Shown: positions 29,745 to 39,081, counted from the stretch's first letter. The stretch is DNA of 64,000 nt from CAVOJV01 sp963696325 (GCA_963696325.1 CAVOJV010000064.1:1-64000); one strand, 5' to 3'. Notes: a model not told the origin generated them from the sequence alone. Numbers and translations are program-made.

Positions 29745-31412
29745 CTAGGAAAGTAAACCTGGCTTGAGGGTCTAACGTGGTATCCCGACTGAAACGCGGG
29801 TGGAGGAGGATGCCATGGCCAGGATCACGCCACGACCGCCACCGACGCAAGCGCTGGCGCTAAGCTGCCTGAACCAGCGCTGCCCGGCGTGTGGGGGACC
29901 ACTCTGGTTTGCCTATGAGAACAATCGTACGGTCACGACTCTGGATGCGGTGACTGCGGTCACCTTGCAGATCCGGCGCTGCGTGAATCCGGCCTGCGGG
30001 TTTTACCACCGGCCGTACCGACCGGAACTGGAGGGGCGGCTGGCGCTGCCGCATCACGAGTTTGGCCTGGACGTAATTGCCTGGGTGGGGGCCTGTCGGT
30101 ACCAGGACCATGACACGGTGACTGAGATTTACCAGGCGCTCACCGGACGGGGCGTAGCGATCGCGCCGCGGACCGTGAATCATCTGCTGGCGCGCTATGA
30201 GGAATTGGTGAGCGTGGTGCTGGCGACGCCGACGCAGCGGGCGGGCTTGCGCCAGCAGGGCCGGCTGATCCTGGCGGTGGATGGCTTGCAACCGGACAAG
30301 GGGCATGAAGTCCTGTGGGTGGTGCGGGAGGTGCTGTCGGGCAACATCCTGCTGGCTCGCAGCCTGCTGGCATCGGGTCGCGACGAGCTGAGCGCGCTGC
30401 TGCGGGCGGCGGTGGCGGGGTTGGAAGACCTCCCGGTGGTGGGGGTGATCAGCGACGGCCAGCTGGCGTTACGGCAGGCGGTCGCCGACGTCTTTCCCGA
30501 CATCCCGCATCAGCTCTGTCAGTTTCATTATCTGCGGGAAGCCGGTCGGCCGATTTGGGAAGCGGATCGGCACGCGCAGAAGGAATTGCGCAAGCGGGTG
30601 CGCGGGGTACGCATGATCGAGCGGGCGGTGGAGGACCGCACCGACCCGCCGGCTGAGATCATCCGCGGTTACTGCGCGGCAGTCCGGGGCGCCCTCGGCG
30701 AGAGCGGCCATCCCCCGCTCGACGCCGGAGGACTCCAACTCCAGCAGCGCTTGTCCGCCATTACCGCCAGCCTCGACCGGGTGGCGCAAAAAGGGGGGGC
30801 CTGCCACCCCTCAGCCGCCTGCAACAAGCCCTCCAGCGGGGGTTAGACGCGACCGCGCCGCTCTGGCCGGAGGTGGTCATCGGGCAGGGTTGGCTCGCGG
30901 AGGCGGCCCAGATCCTGGCCAATCCCGACGGCGCGGACCGCGCCACGGTCGAGGCCCGCTATGCCGTGCTGCTCGCCGATATTCAGGAGGAGGCTGCCCC
31001 CTCGGCGAGCGTGCAGGCGCTGGCCGCCCAGTTTACCAAAGTGACCGCCAGCTATGGCTCGCTGGTGTTCACCTGCTACGACGTGGCCGGTTTACCCCGC
31101 ACCAATAATGATTTGGAGCAGTTGTTTGGGAGCTTGCGCCATCAACTGCGCCGCGCCACCGGACAAAAAAATGCCCCGGCCAGCCTGGTGGTGTGCGGCG
31201 CCACCCGCTTGCCGGCGGCGGTGGCAAGTCAGATCCACACGTTTACCGCGGCAGAACTGGCCTCCGCTGATCTTCCGCGGTGGCGGACCGTGCGCGCCCG
31301 CGGGGAGCAACGCCGCTTGCCCCGCGTGTTGGGTCGGCGGTTTCGGCAGGATCCAGACGCCTATCTGCAAGCCTTGGAAGAACGCCTTATCAAGCTAAGT
31401 TTGCCACCCTAG
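29745..31412 (+). mobile_element. ISNCY-like element in an A-tract of IS630
   Basis: 1668 bp. The ends CTAGGAAAGTAAACCTGGC (29745) and, reversed from 31412, CTAGGGTGGCAAACTTAGC form an imperfect inverted repeat (17 of 23 over the full length). It is flanked by A8 on the left (29737-29744) and A7 on the right (31413-31419), consistent with a 7-8 base duplication of an A-tract. Confidence 0.78.
29815..31412 (+). pseudogene. MULE/ISNCY-like transposase, one frameshift
   Basis: Start ATG 29815 behind GGAGGAGG. The N-terminal zinc-ribbon-like part has CPACGGPLWFAYENN and CVNPACGFYHRPYRPELEG. The catalytic domain includes ILAVDGLQPDKGHEVLWVVR (first Asp), VVGVISDGQLALRQAVADVF (second Asp) and PHQLCQFHYLREAGRP, a MULE-like pattern. 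The frame breaks in a G-run near 30795 (G7; G8 would restore it) and continues through LPRTNNDLEQLFGSLRHQLR (Glu block) to a stop, TAG 31410-31412, that lies inside the right terminal repeat. Family label is tentative; the DDE blocks are clear. Confidence 0.75.
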
Positions 31413-32130
31413 AAAAAAATCACTTCACGACCAGGAAGATCGCCTATTGGGTGATTCCGCCGGACGCCGATGCCGAATTCGCCGCCAGCATGGAGGAAGT
31501 GCTCGACGTCTACGCCCGGCTCTACGATCCCCGCTATCCCGTGCTCTGCATGGACGAACAACCGATCCAGCTACTGAAGGAAACGCGCATCCCCATCGCC
31601 GGGACGCTCAAGCATCCGCGTCGGGTAGACTATGAGTACGAGCGGGCGGGCACCGCCAGCATTTTTATGTTCTGTGAACCCCTGGTGGGCTGGCGGCACG
31701 TCTCGGTGCGCGAACGACGGACCAAGGTGGACTGGGCCCAAGAAATGGCGCACTTCCTGCGTACGCGCTACCCCTCGGCGCAGAAGGTGATCTTGGTCTG
31801 CGACAATCTGAACACGCACACCAAAGGCGCCTTCTACGAGGCCTTCGAGCCGGCGACGGCGCGGTGGTTGGTACAGCGGGTGGAATTTTGCCACACCCCC
31901 AAGCACGGCAGTTGGTTAAATATGGCCGAAAACGAACTGAGTGCGATGACTCGGCAATGTGTTACGGGTCGGCGTTTTGCGTCGATCGAGGAACTCCGCG
32001 CACAAACGACCGCTTGGCATGAGCACAGTAATGCCCACCAACGAACCGTCGATTGGCAGTTTAGGGTCGATGATGCGCGGGTGAAACTGAAGTCAATCTA
32101 CCCTAAATTAGAAGTGTGACAAAGCACTAG

Positions 32131-32494
32131 TGGGTCGTTTGGTTTGCATGTAGCCATTAATGGGCGGGAGCAAGTAAGCTGATGGCGGAGGAGGTCACCA
32201 TGTCCCACTGCCCAAAGAACCCGCTGCGCCCGCTCCTGGAGGAGGAGCGTCGGCAACTGATTCACCTGAGTCGGTGCCAAGCCGCTCCCGCTGGCCAAGT
32301 GGCCCGCGCCAAAGCGGCGGCGCGCGGCTGGAATACCTCCCTAACGCCCTTCATCTAGGGTGGCAAGCGTGCGGCGCGGCGCCAGCGTAAGTGGGAAGAC
32401 ACCATCGCCTAGGCGGTTCCGGCGCCGTTACTCACTTGTCGCTTTGGTAGCAAGCAGGCGGGTAACTATGGCGATATGCAAACCAAACGACCCA
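32131..32494. mobile_element. MITE-like non-autonomous element
   Basis: 364 bp with perfect 19-base terminal repeats TGGGTCGTTTGGTTTGCAT at both ends, flanked by CTAG on each side (32127-32130, 32495-32498). It carries only a stub of transposase coding sequence, so must be moved in trans. Confidence 0.8.
32200..32358 (+). pseudogene. Transposase N-terminal stub inside the MITE
   Basis: 52 codons from ATG 32200 (GGAGGAGG upstream): PLRPLLEEERRQLIHLSRCQ then AAPAGQVARAKAAARGW. This matches the N-terminal helix of IS630-like proteins (LTxEERxxLxxLxRSxxAPAxxVxRAK). It ends at TAG 32356-32358. Residual in-frame traces (GGKRAARRQRKWEDTIA) follow, so the gene was internally deleted. This gives the likely parental family of the MITE. 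Confidence 0.55.
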
Positions 32495-32576
32495 CTAGGT
32501 GCCTTGCTCACATGGGGGTATCCGACACGTTTCTTAATCGGTGTCTGGAAAGATATTTCACTATGCCGTTAAGGAG

Positions 32577-34043
32577 CTGTCCATTACACACATCTTGATC
32601 CCAGGAGCCACCGCCCCCATCTGAAGGGGTAGGTCAAGGTGCGTGAGGCGGAAGTGATGACGGACACGGCAGCGGTAAGTTGGGCGGCGGCGGAGTTGGG
32701 CGGTGCCAACCTGGGCGATGCCCGGTTGAACCGGCGGCTGGTGCAGGTGGCGGAACGACTGGGGGCGCAGCCCGGCGCCAGCATTCCGGTGGCCTGCGGG
32801 GGCTGGGCGGAGACGCAGGCGGCCTATCGGTTGCTGGCGCACGAGAACGTCGCTTGGGAGTCGGTGCTGGCGCCGCACTGGGACTGTAGCGTCGCGCGAA
32901 TGCGCCACCATCCGATCGTCTTATGCGTGCAGGACAGCACGGAGTTGAACTATACCGCCCAGCCGGGCATTGCCGGACTGGGGCCGTTGAGCTACTTGCG
33001 GCAGCAGGGGTTGTACGTGCATCCCACCTTGGCGGTGACGCCAGACGGCGTGCCGCTGGGGGTGTTGGACGCCTGGTTCTGGACCCGCGACCGAGCGACT
33101 TTCGGCGAGGACAAACGGCACTGGCCGATCGAGGCCAAGGAGAGCAGGCGCTGGTTGGAAGGCTTCGAGCGCTGCGCCGAGTTGGCCGACACCCTGCCCG
33201 ACACCCGGCTGGTCTACGTCGCCGACCGAGAAGGCGACATCCACGAGTTCATGCTCCGGGCGCAACGGGAGCCGGGGCTCGACTGGTTGATCCGGGCGGC
33301 CCAGGATCGCAAACTGGCCGAAGACGACACGCTCTGGGACCGACTGGCCCAAGCCCCGGTGTTGGGCGAAGTAACGTTCACCCTCCCGGCCCGACCCCGC
33401 CGGCCGAGCCGGCCGGTGGTGCTGACCGTGCGGGCCGAACGGGTGACCCTGCAACCCAAGAACGGCCAACCGGTGACGCTGACCGCGCTGCGGGCGCGGG
33501 AAGCATCCCCACCCGCCGGGGTTGAACCGCTCGACTGGCGCGTGTTGACCAACCGCCCGGCCGACACCCTCGCCCAAGCCGCCGAGCTGCTCCAATGGTA
33601 CGGCAGTCGCTGGAGCATTGAAGTTTTTTTCCGAATTTTCAACGCCGGCTGCCGGGTCGAAGCCCTGCAACTCAGTACCCTGGAGCGGCTGGAACCGGCC
33701 CTGGCCTTGTACCTCCTCATCGCCTGGCGGATTCACTACCTGACCGTGTTGGGACGGGTCACCCCCGCGTTGCCCTGCGACGCCGTGCTGGACCCCGCCG
33801 AGTGGCAGGCCGTCTACGTCGCCATCCACCGCCGACCCCCGCCGGCGAGCCCGCCGCCGCTGCCGGCGATGCTCGGCTGGATTGCTCGCCTGGGGGGTCA
33901 TTTGGGGCGCAAGTGCGACGGACCGCCCGGCCCCCAAGCGCTCTGGATCGGCTTGCAGCGCGCCCGCGACCTCGCTTGGGGGATGCAATTGGCGTCTGAT
34001 CTCCATGCCCAATCAACCGCTTAGAGATGTGTGTAATGGACAG
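32577..34043 (+). mobile_element. IS4-family (Tn5-like) element, copy 1
   Basis: 1467 bp with 19-base inverted repeats CTGTCCATTACACACATCT at both ends and a 10-base target duplication CGTTAAGGAG (32567-32576, 34044-34053). A simple, recent insertion. Confidence 0.92.
32657..34024 (+). CDS. IS4-family Tn5-like transposase, copy 1
   Basis: 455 codons from ATG 32657. The N-terminal Tnp DNA-binding domain shows WAAAELGGANLGDARLNRRL. The DDE core has Asp in VLCVQDSTELNYT, Asp in RLVYVADREGDIHEF and the Glu block with the Y-R-E-K-like signature in YGSRWSIEVFFRIFNAGCR. The C-terminal dimerisation part has MLGWIARLGGHLGRKCDGPP. Intact; differs from copy 2 (41257-42624) by a handful of residues, e.g. 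RKLAEDDTL versus RCLAEGDKL. Confidence 0.9.
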   Translation: MTDTAAVSWAAAELGGANLGDARLNRRLVQVAERLGAQPGASIPVACGGWAETQAAYRLLAHENVAWESVLAPHWDCSVARMRHHPIVLCVQDSTELNYTAQPGIAGLGPLSYLRQQGLYVHPTLAVTPDGVPLGVLDAWFWTRDRATFGEDKRHWPIEAKESRRWLEGFERCAELADTLPDTRLVYVADREGDIHEFMLRAQREPGLDWLIRAAQDRKLAEDDTLWDRLAQAPVLGEVTFTLPARPRRPSRPVVLTVRAERVTLQPKNGQPVTLTALRAREASPPAGVEPLDWRVLTNRPADTLAQAAELLQWYGSRWSIEVFFRIFNAGCRVEALQLSTLERLEPALALYLLIAWRIHYLTVLGRVTPALPCDAVLDPAEWQAVYVAIHRRPPPASPPPLPAMLGWIARLGGHLGRKCDGPPGPQALWIGLQRARDLAWGMQLASDLHAQSTA

Positions 34044-34400
34044 CGTTAAGGAGACGCATGACAAGCGAACATCGAATAAATTGGAAACCGCTCTACAGAT
34101 GGATTCCACGGCTGTCAATGTACTGCAATTCTGTGTCTTCTTACAATTTGATCGTCAGCATTAATTGCTGCTTTTGAAACGAATGATCCACGCGGCACGT
34201 TACTTGCGTTGAGTAACCGGCGATTTTCTCTATAAGAGAAAATTTCAATCTAAATTAAATATTGTTTTCTATTAAAGTTGCTTGGATAGCTGCCGATAGA
34301 TAAAAGGGAAAATCAGCGATCTGTTTAATGTTTATTTTTTTAGCCAGTTACTAACAAAGGTAAATTTTATGAGTGGGTAATCACTAAGAGATTATTGATT
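34044..34400. other. AT-rich leader upstream of the riboswitch
   Basis: No gene seen. After the IS4 target duplication the sequence turns AT-rich (34140-34380). It should contain the promoter for the riboswitch transcript; no convincing pair of boxes was identified. Confidence 0.45.
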
Positions 34401-34490
34401 CCTGAAAAAGGCAAACCACCTGAAAGGGTGGGACGCAAAACCACTGACCTACCTTCCGATTATTCGGGACAGGGCCGCAGGGTTGCCAGG
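34401..34490 (+). promoter_or_regulatory. Cyclic-di-GMP-I (GEMM-I) riboswitch
   Basis: The aptamer core is clear: GGCAAACC (34410-34417), a helix closed by a GAAA tetraloop (CCACC-TGAAA-GGGTGG), GGGACGCAAAACC, then a P2 arm with GACCTACC and CAGGGCCGCAGGG, closing with GGTTGCC. CCTG (34401) and CAGG (34487) can close P1. The conserved GGGACGCAAA and GCCGCAGGGTT strings match the GEMM-I consensus. It senses c-di-GMP and should control the secreted PKD/LamG gene downstream. Confidence 0.9.
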
Positions 34491-34498
34491 CGATCCCA

Positions 34499-34541
34499 GT
34501 ACCTCCCGTGCTGTGCGATTTGCTGGCACTGGGAGGTACGA
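34499..34541 (+). promoter_or_regulatory. Hairpin after the riboswitch, probable expression platform
   Basis: GTACCTCCC-GTGC pairs with GCAC-T-GGGAGGTAC, a 13-bp stem with one bulge and a 14-base loop. No U-run follows, so it is not a plain terminator. The 3' arm holds GGGAGG, the best Shine-Dalgarno sequence in the region, 9-10 bases before ATG 34546; the hairpin could therefore hide the ribosome site. Confidence 0.6.
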
Positions 34542-36841
34542 CGAAATGTTCCGCAACGTTACAACACTATTTAACCGACGTCAAGACGTTACACTTACTG
34601 GCGATAGTGGGGATGTTATTTTTATGCATTTTTACTGCTCAGGCGGGACAGGTCAGTTTGGCCTGGGGCGCGAGTTCTGGGGCGAACGGCTACCGAGTCT
34701 ACCAAGTACAAACCGGTGAAACGATGGTAAATTTGACTACCCCTCACGTGACCGACTCGTCGCCTGTAGTGGCGGATGTCGCCGCTACCACCGCTACTAT
34801 CAACAACCTTGTTGACGGGAAGACGTATTACTTTGCCGTCAAGGCTTACAATGGCACCAAACTGAGCGGCTTTTCCAACGAGGCCGGCAAAACCATCGCT
34901 TCGACCGTCGCGGTTCCGAGCGCCAATTTCACCATGAGTCCCACGACAGGCACCGTATCGCAGCCAGTGAATTTCACGGATACTTCCACGGGCACCGTGA
35001 CCAGTTGGGCCTGGGACTTCGGTGACGGCACCCCCGCCAGTACCGCCCGGAATCCAGCGCATACCTATACGACCGCGCGTACCTACACAGTCACCCTCAC
35101 CGCCAGCAATTCGGCGGGGACCAGCCCGGCGGCCACCAAGACCATCACGGTGAACCATCCCAAGGCGACGGCACCCATACCCGGTTTAACCTACACCATG
35201 AATCCCGCGACGGGTCAAGTGCCAGTAGCTGTTACCTTCAAAGGTACTTGGACAGGCAATGCCACAAAGTGGAATTTCAGCGGTACCTCTCCTTTTGTCG
35301 GCAGCACCGGTACCACCCAGCCGGCGACCGCTATCCAAACCTACCACACGCCGGGTACTTATACCGTCACGTTCTCTGTCACGGGTGCGGGCGGAACGAG
35401 CAAGCCCGTAAGTCAGACTATTTCGGTGACTACCACCGCGCCAACGGCTAATTTCAGCGCGAGTTCGACGACAGTCACCACGTCGCAGGCGGTGCAATTT
35501 ACCGATACCTCAACCCCGACGGGCGCCATTAGCGCCTGGTCCTGGAATTTCGGCGACAGCAATAGTGGTACGCTCAACACCAGCACCGCGCAAAGTCCCT
35601 CGCACACCTATGCCCGCGCGGGCACCTACACTGTCAGCCTGACTGCCACAAATTCTGCTGGCAAGGATGACGAGATTAAAACCGGTTATATCACCGTGTC
35701 CACGTCGACCGCGGGTAGCGGACTGGTGGCCGCCTACAATTTCGAGGAAGCCAGTGGCGCAACGGTGGTTGATGCCTCCGGCCGGGGCAATCATGGCACC
35801 CTCTCCTGCAACAAAGCCGACAATTCGTCCTGCACCGCTGCCACCCGGATCACCAGCGGCAAGTTCGGCAAAGCGCTATCCTTCGATGGCGTGGATGACT
35901 GGGTGACGGTCAACGACTCAGCTTCCCTGGACCTGACGACCGGCATGACGGTGGAGGCCTGGGTGTATCCGACTAGCGCTCCCAGCAGCTGGGGGACGAT
36001 TATCAGGAAGGAAACTGCAGACGATGCTGCTTATGCACTCGTCTCTGCCGGCACTAACGATTTGCCTGAGGCATATGTGCCTAGTATTGGGTCAGCAGTG
36101 ACCGGAGCGATGATTTTACCGGCCAACACGTGGGCGCATCTGGCGACAACCTATAACGGATCGACGCTGGTCTTCTACATCAACGGCAATGAAGTCAACC
36201 GTGCCGCGACTTCAGGCAATATCCCCGTTTCAAACGGGAGCTTGATGATGGGCGGGAGCAGCGTCTGGGGAAATTATTTTAATGGCCGCATTGACGAGAT
36301 CCGCATCTACAACCGGGCGTTGAGTGTGCCTGAAATCAAGACCGACATGAATACGGCGGTCGCGACCTCCTCGCCGCCCAAGCGCTTGCTGGGCTACCAG
36401 GCGCTCGGAGCGGTGGCGGGTTCCCTCGCGCAGGGCATGGCGGCGGCATTCCAGACCACGTATGCGGTCACCGGTCGGGTCACCAGTCTCTCTGTATACG
36501 TGGATACGGGTTCGGCGTCCACCAATCTAGTCGCGGGTCTCTACAAGGATAACAATGGCCATCCGGGCGCTCGGTTAGCCACAGGAACCTTGAGTTCGCC
36601 CAAGGCGGGAAGCTGGAACACGGTTCTCTTACCCGCCACCGCGATTACTGCCGGTACCAAGTACTGGGTCGCAATCCTGAGCCCGAATGGTGTGCTCACG
36701 TTCCGTGATAAGGTCGGCACTGTGGCCCAGCCCAGCGAGACGAGCATGAGCACCATCCTCACCACGTTACCGAGTACTTGGGTGACGGGTACCGTCTCTG
36801 GCAACGGCCCGCTGTCGGGGTATGGGGCGGGATATCGATAA
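34508..36841 (+). CDS. Secreted multi-domain adhesin-like protein (FnIII, 3 PKD, LamG)
   Basis: 777 codons from GTG 34508. Hydrophobic signal segment LHLLAIVGMLFLCIFTAQA (about 28-46). Then a fibronectin-III-like unit (VSLAWGASSGANGYRVYQVQ ... GKTYYFAVKAYNGTK), three PKD repeats (each with WAWDFGDG-, KWNFSG- or WSWNFGD-type core and HTY...GTYTV, about 136-400), a LamG/concanavalin domain (FDGVDDWVTVNDSASLDLTT ... MTVEAWVYPT, about 405-620) and a C-terminal beta domain (AAAFQTTYAVTGRVTSLSVY ... GTKYWVAILSPNG). Probably an extracellular matrix or carbohydrate-binding protein under c-di-GMP control. The start is doubtful: the good Shine-Dalgarno serves ATG 34546, which is in another frame (MFRNVTTLFNRRQD), so a one-base error near 34585 is likely and would give a normal signal peptide. 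Confidence 0.8.
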   Translation: MLCDLLALGGTTKCSATLQHYLTDVKTLHLLAIVGMLFLCIFTAQAGQVSLAWGASSGANGYRVYQVQTGETMVNLTTPHVTDSSPVVADVAATTATINNLVDGKTYYFAVKAYNGTKLSGFSNEAGKTIASTVAVPSANFTMSPTTGTVSQPVNFTDTSTGTVTSWAWDFGDGTPASTARNPAHTYTTARTYTVTLTASNSAGTSPAATKTITVNHPKATAPIPGLTYTMNPATGQVPVAVTFKGTWTGNATKWNFSGTSPFVGSTGTTQPATAIQTYHTPGTYTVTFSVTGAGGTSKPVSQTISVTTTAPTANFSASSTTVTTSQAVQFTDTSTPTGAISAWSWNFGDSNSGTLNTSTAQSPSHTYARAGTYTVSLTATNSAGKDDEIKTGYITVSTSTAGSGLVAAYNFEEASGATVVDASGRGNHGTLSCNKADNSSCTAATRITSGKFGKALSFDGVDDWVTVNDSASLDLTTGMTVEAWVYPTSAPSSWGTIIRKETADDAAYALVSAGTNDLPEAYVPSIGSAVTGAMILPANTWAHLATTYNGSTLVFYINGNEVNRAATSGNIPVSNGSLMMGGSSVWGNYFNGRIDEIRIYNRALSVPEIKTDMNTAVATSSPPKRLLGYQALGAVAGSLAQGMAAAFQTTYAVTGRVTSLSVYVDTGSASTNLVAGLYKDNNGHPGARLATGTLSSPKAGSWNTVLLPATAITAGTKYWVAILSPNGVLTFRDKVGTVAQPSETSMSTILTTLPSTWVTGTVSGNGPLSGYGAGYR

Positions 36842-36934
36842 CCTTCCAGGACTTTCGCTTGATTGACACGATACATGATGTCCAGGCGAGAGTCCTGCTT
36901 TCGAAATAAAAATTGATAATTGTGAGGTACAGCC

Positions 36935-38647
36935 ATGGAAAGCCAATACAACTCTCGTTTAACCTGGAGAACTAAGACGCACTCTCAGTTTCCTTCGAAA
37001 ATTCACTGCACAAGTATCTCGATTGCCTTTCTATTGAGTATTGCTTCGCTGTCTCTTTGGCCGATCTCAGGCAATGCAGCGGCGGCGTTACCCACCCTTC
37101 CGCAAGTCTTTATCGATACAACCTATTCCGCGCCAACCGGTGCCACCTGCACGGCCGCCAATGGTTCCGAATTTCAGACATGTTTGAATAATGCTGCATT
37201 AAACAGCACGATTGTTCTGCAGGCCGGAAAGACATATACGGGGAATTTTACTTTGCCCAATAAGACCAGCGGAAACGGATGGATTTATATCCGTTCGAGC
37301 AACTCCGGAAGTTTGCCCGCGCCTGGAAATCGGGTGAGTCCTGCCGATGCAGGCAATATGCCAAAGATCGTTTCCCCCTATGGGGATGGGGGATGGGGTG
37401 TACAAACAGCGTCGAATGCACACCATTACCGCTTTGTTGGGATCGAAATGAAACCGGATGCTAACACCTTCCTATATGACCTGGTTCGAATCGGCCAGGG
37501 GGAAACATCCGTCGGTGCGCTTCCGCACCACATTACATTTGACCGCTGCTATATTCATGGTGATCCATCGGCGGGCAGTAGGCGTGGTATTTCCATGAAT
37601 GGCATTAGTATCGCTGTTATTGATTCTTACCTGTCCGATTTTAAGGAAGTCGGTTCTGATTCACAAACCCTGTGGGCGCATAACACTCCTGGTCCTCTCA
37701 AGATTGTCAATAACTACCTTGAAGCAGCGGGGGAAAACGTTATGTTTGGGGGTTCCGGCCCATCTCTTCAGGATCCTTCTGAGCAATCCATTCCATCTGA
37801 TATTGAAATCCGGAGAAATCATTTTTTCAAGCCGCTTTCATGGATGAATTCATCATGGTCAATAAAGAATCTATTGGAGTTCAAGGTAGGGAGGCGTGTT
37901 TTGGTCGAGGGAAATCTGCTTGAGAACAACTGGCAAAATGCCCAGAACGGATTTTCTGTTTTGGTGACGCCACGTATTGAGGGAGGTAAAGCCTCTTGGT
38001 TTCTTACGCAGGATATTACATTTAGGTACAACAAACTCAAGAATGTTGGGCAGGGCTTTAACATAGCCGGACAAGATGACAATAATAGCATGAGCACGCC
38101 AACGAACAGGATACTTGTTCAAAACAACATTATTGAAGTGACTGGCCTCGGTAGCGCTGATGGGCGTATTTTTCAAATTATCGGAGGACCCTACAATATT
38201 ACCATTGATCACAACACCGGCTCCTGTACTGGGGCAGTATTTTTAAGCGAAAGTAATAACCGCAAGGCGGATCAGTTCGATTACAAGAATAATATCAGCG
38301 GAGGATGCGATTACGGATTTATTGGAAGCGGCACTGGTGAAGGTATTGGCGCATTAAATGAGTATTACACAAACTGGACTTTTACCAAAAATGTCTTGTT
38401 TGGTAAGTGGTATACTCCCAACAATTACCCGCCTAACAACTCTATTATTGCAAATGTACCAGACGTAGGATTCGTTGAATACGCTAACGGAAATTATCGC
38501 CTTTCCGCTTCGAGTCCGTACAAAAATGCCGGAACCGATGGCAAGGATTTAGGTGCGGATATTGACGCGCTTGAGGCGGCGATAGCTGGCGGAGGCGGGG
38601 GAAGCACCAGTCTTTTAGCACCCGAGAACCTGCAAATAGTCCAGTAA
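36935..38647 (+). CDS. Secreted right-handed beta-helix protein
   Basis: 570 codons. Signal peptide with hydrophobic ISIAFLLSIASLSLWPIS and cleavage near GNAAA-AL. The body is a parallel beta-helix of pectate-lyase type: repeated turns such as HHITFDRCYIHGDPSAG, IAVIDSYLSDFKEVG, LKIVNNYLEAAGENVMFGG, IEIRRNHFFKPLSW, RILVQNNIIEV and ITIDHNTGSCTGA. No catalytic set could be assigned. The C-terminus has a GGGGGS linker then LLAPENLQIVQ, which looks cut before a FnIII domain. GC is lower than in the surrounding IS DNA. It may cleave or bind polysaccharide, following the riboswitch-controlled gene by 93 bases; co-transcription is likely. Confidence 0.75.
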   Translation: MESQYNSRLTWRTKTHSQFPSKIHCTSISIAFLLSIASLSLWPISGNAAAALPTLPQVFIDTTYSAPTGATCTAANGSEFQTCLNNAALNSTIVLQAGKTYTGNFTLPNKTSGNGWIYIRSSNSGSLPAPGNRVSPADAGNMPKIVSPYGDGGWGVQTASNAHHYRFVGIEMKPDANTFLYDLVRIGQGETSVGALPHHITFDRCYIHGDPSAGSRRGISMNGISIAVIDSYLSDFKEVGSDSQTLWAHNTPGPLKIVNNYLEAAGENVMFGGSGPSLQDPSEQSIPSDIEIRRNHFFKPLSWMNSSWSIKNLLEFKVGRRVLVEGNLLENNWQNAQNGFSVLVTPRIEGGKASWFLTQDITFRYNKLKNVGQGFNIAGQDDNNSMSTPTNRILVQNNIIEVTGLGSADGRIFQIIGGPYNITIDHNTGSCTGAVFLSESNNRKADQFDYKNNISGGCDYGFIGSGTGEGIGALNEYYTNWTFTKNVLFGKWYTPNNYPPNNSIIANVPDVGFVEYANGNYRLSASSPYKNAGTDGKDLGADIDALEAAIAGGGGGSTSLLAPENLQIVQ

Positions 38648-38689
38648 AATGAACTCGGTGGTGGTTGGCAATCGCTTCTGCTCGTTTTC

Positions 38690-39049
38690 CTGAGGTGGTC
38701 TACGCAACACTTGCCATATTCTTCGTGAGGAGCAGTATCACCTCCGTATCGGAATGCGTCGCAAACACGTGCCCACGAGCCTCCAGACCCGGCCTGTGGT
38801 CGGCGTGATTGTATATTTCCCATTGAAGACGATCTGAAGCGAGCCATCCCCGTTGGGCATGGGCTGATGTCCCAACGCCAGGTCTATGATGCTGAGGCGG
38901 CGATGCGCGAGGCCGACCGGACCTTCGATGAAGAGTCCCGCGTCGTCCGGGCCACGGTGGCGCAGGACATCGCGCATTCGGACAAGGGTCGCCTCGTTCA
39001 CATCACGCCCGCTTCGACTGCTGAAGGCGATACCGCTAATGCCGCACAT
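38690..39049 (-). pseudogene. Asparagine synthase (glutamine-hydrolysing) N-terminal fragment
   Basis: ATG 39049 opens MCGISGIAFSS with the catalytic Cys2 of class II glutaminase domains, then RMRDVLRHRGPDDAGLF and VGLAHRRLSIIDLALGHQPM. One G is missing at about 38820 (GGGGAAATA to GGGAAATA); beyond it NHADHRPGLEARGHVFATHS-DTEVIL continues, and after a second shift HEEYGKCCVDHLR. Then homology stops, so only about 115 of 600 residues remain. Such amidotransferases are common in exopolysaccharide/exosortase loci, consistent with the secreted proteins upstream. Confidence 0.75.
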
Positions 39050-39081
39050 GTCCTTATCTTAAAACGTAGCCGTTCAGACCC

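Larger units (their letters stand above)
29707..32119 (+). pseudogene. IS630-family transposase, 5' end lost to IS21, middle split by ISNCY-like element
   Basis: Bases 29707-29744 still encode VSHETLRRTLKK, the recognition helix before the catalytic domain. After the inner element, 31413-32119 continues NHFTTRKIAYWVIPPDADAE, then the DDE domain: PVLCMDEQPIQLLKE (first Asp), KVILVCDNLNTHTKGAFYEA (second Asp), HTPKHGSWLNMAENELSAMT (Glu). The frame is continuous across the insertion if one A-tract copy is removed. Everything before VSHETL is missing where IS21 copy 2 begins. Non-functional. Confidence 0.82.

Noticed and set aside
31280..31412. Extension of the IS630 frame upstream of 31413
   Set aside because: That stretch is the 3' end of the ISNCY-like transposase in another frame; the restored IS630 sequence joins 29744 to 31413.
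32921..34012. 363-codon minus-strand frame, repeated at 41269-42360
   Set aside because: Antisense of the IS4 transposases in both copies.
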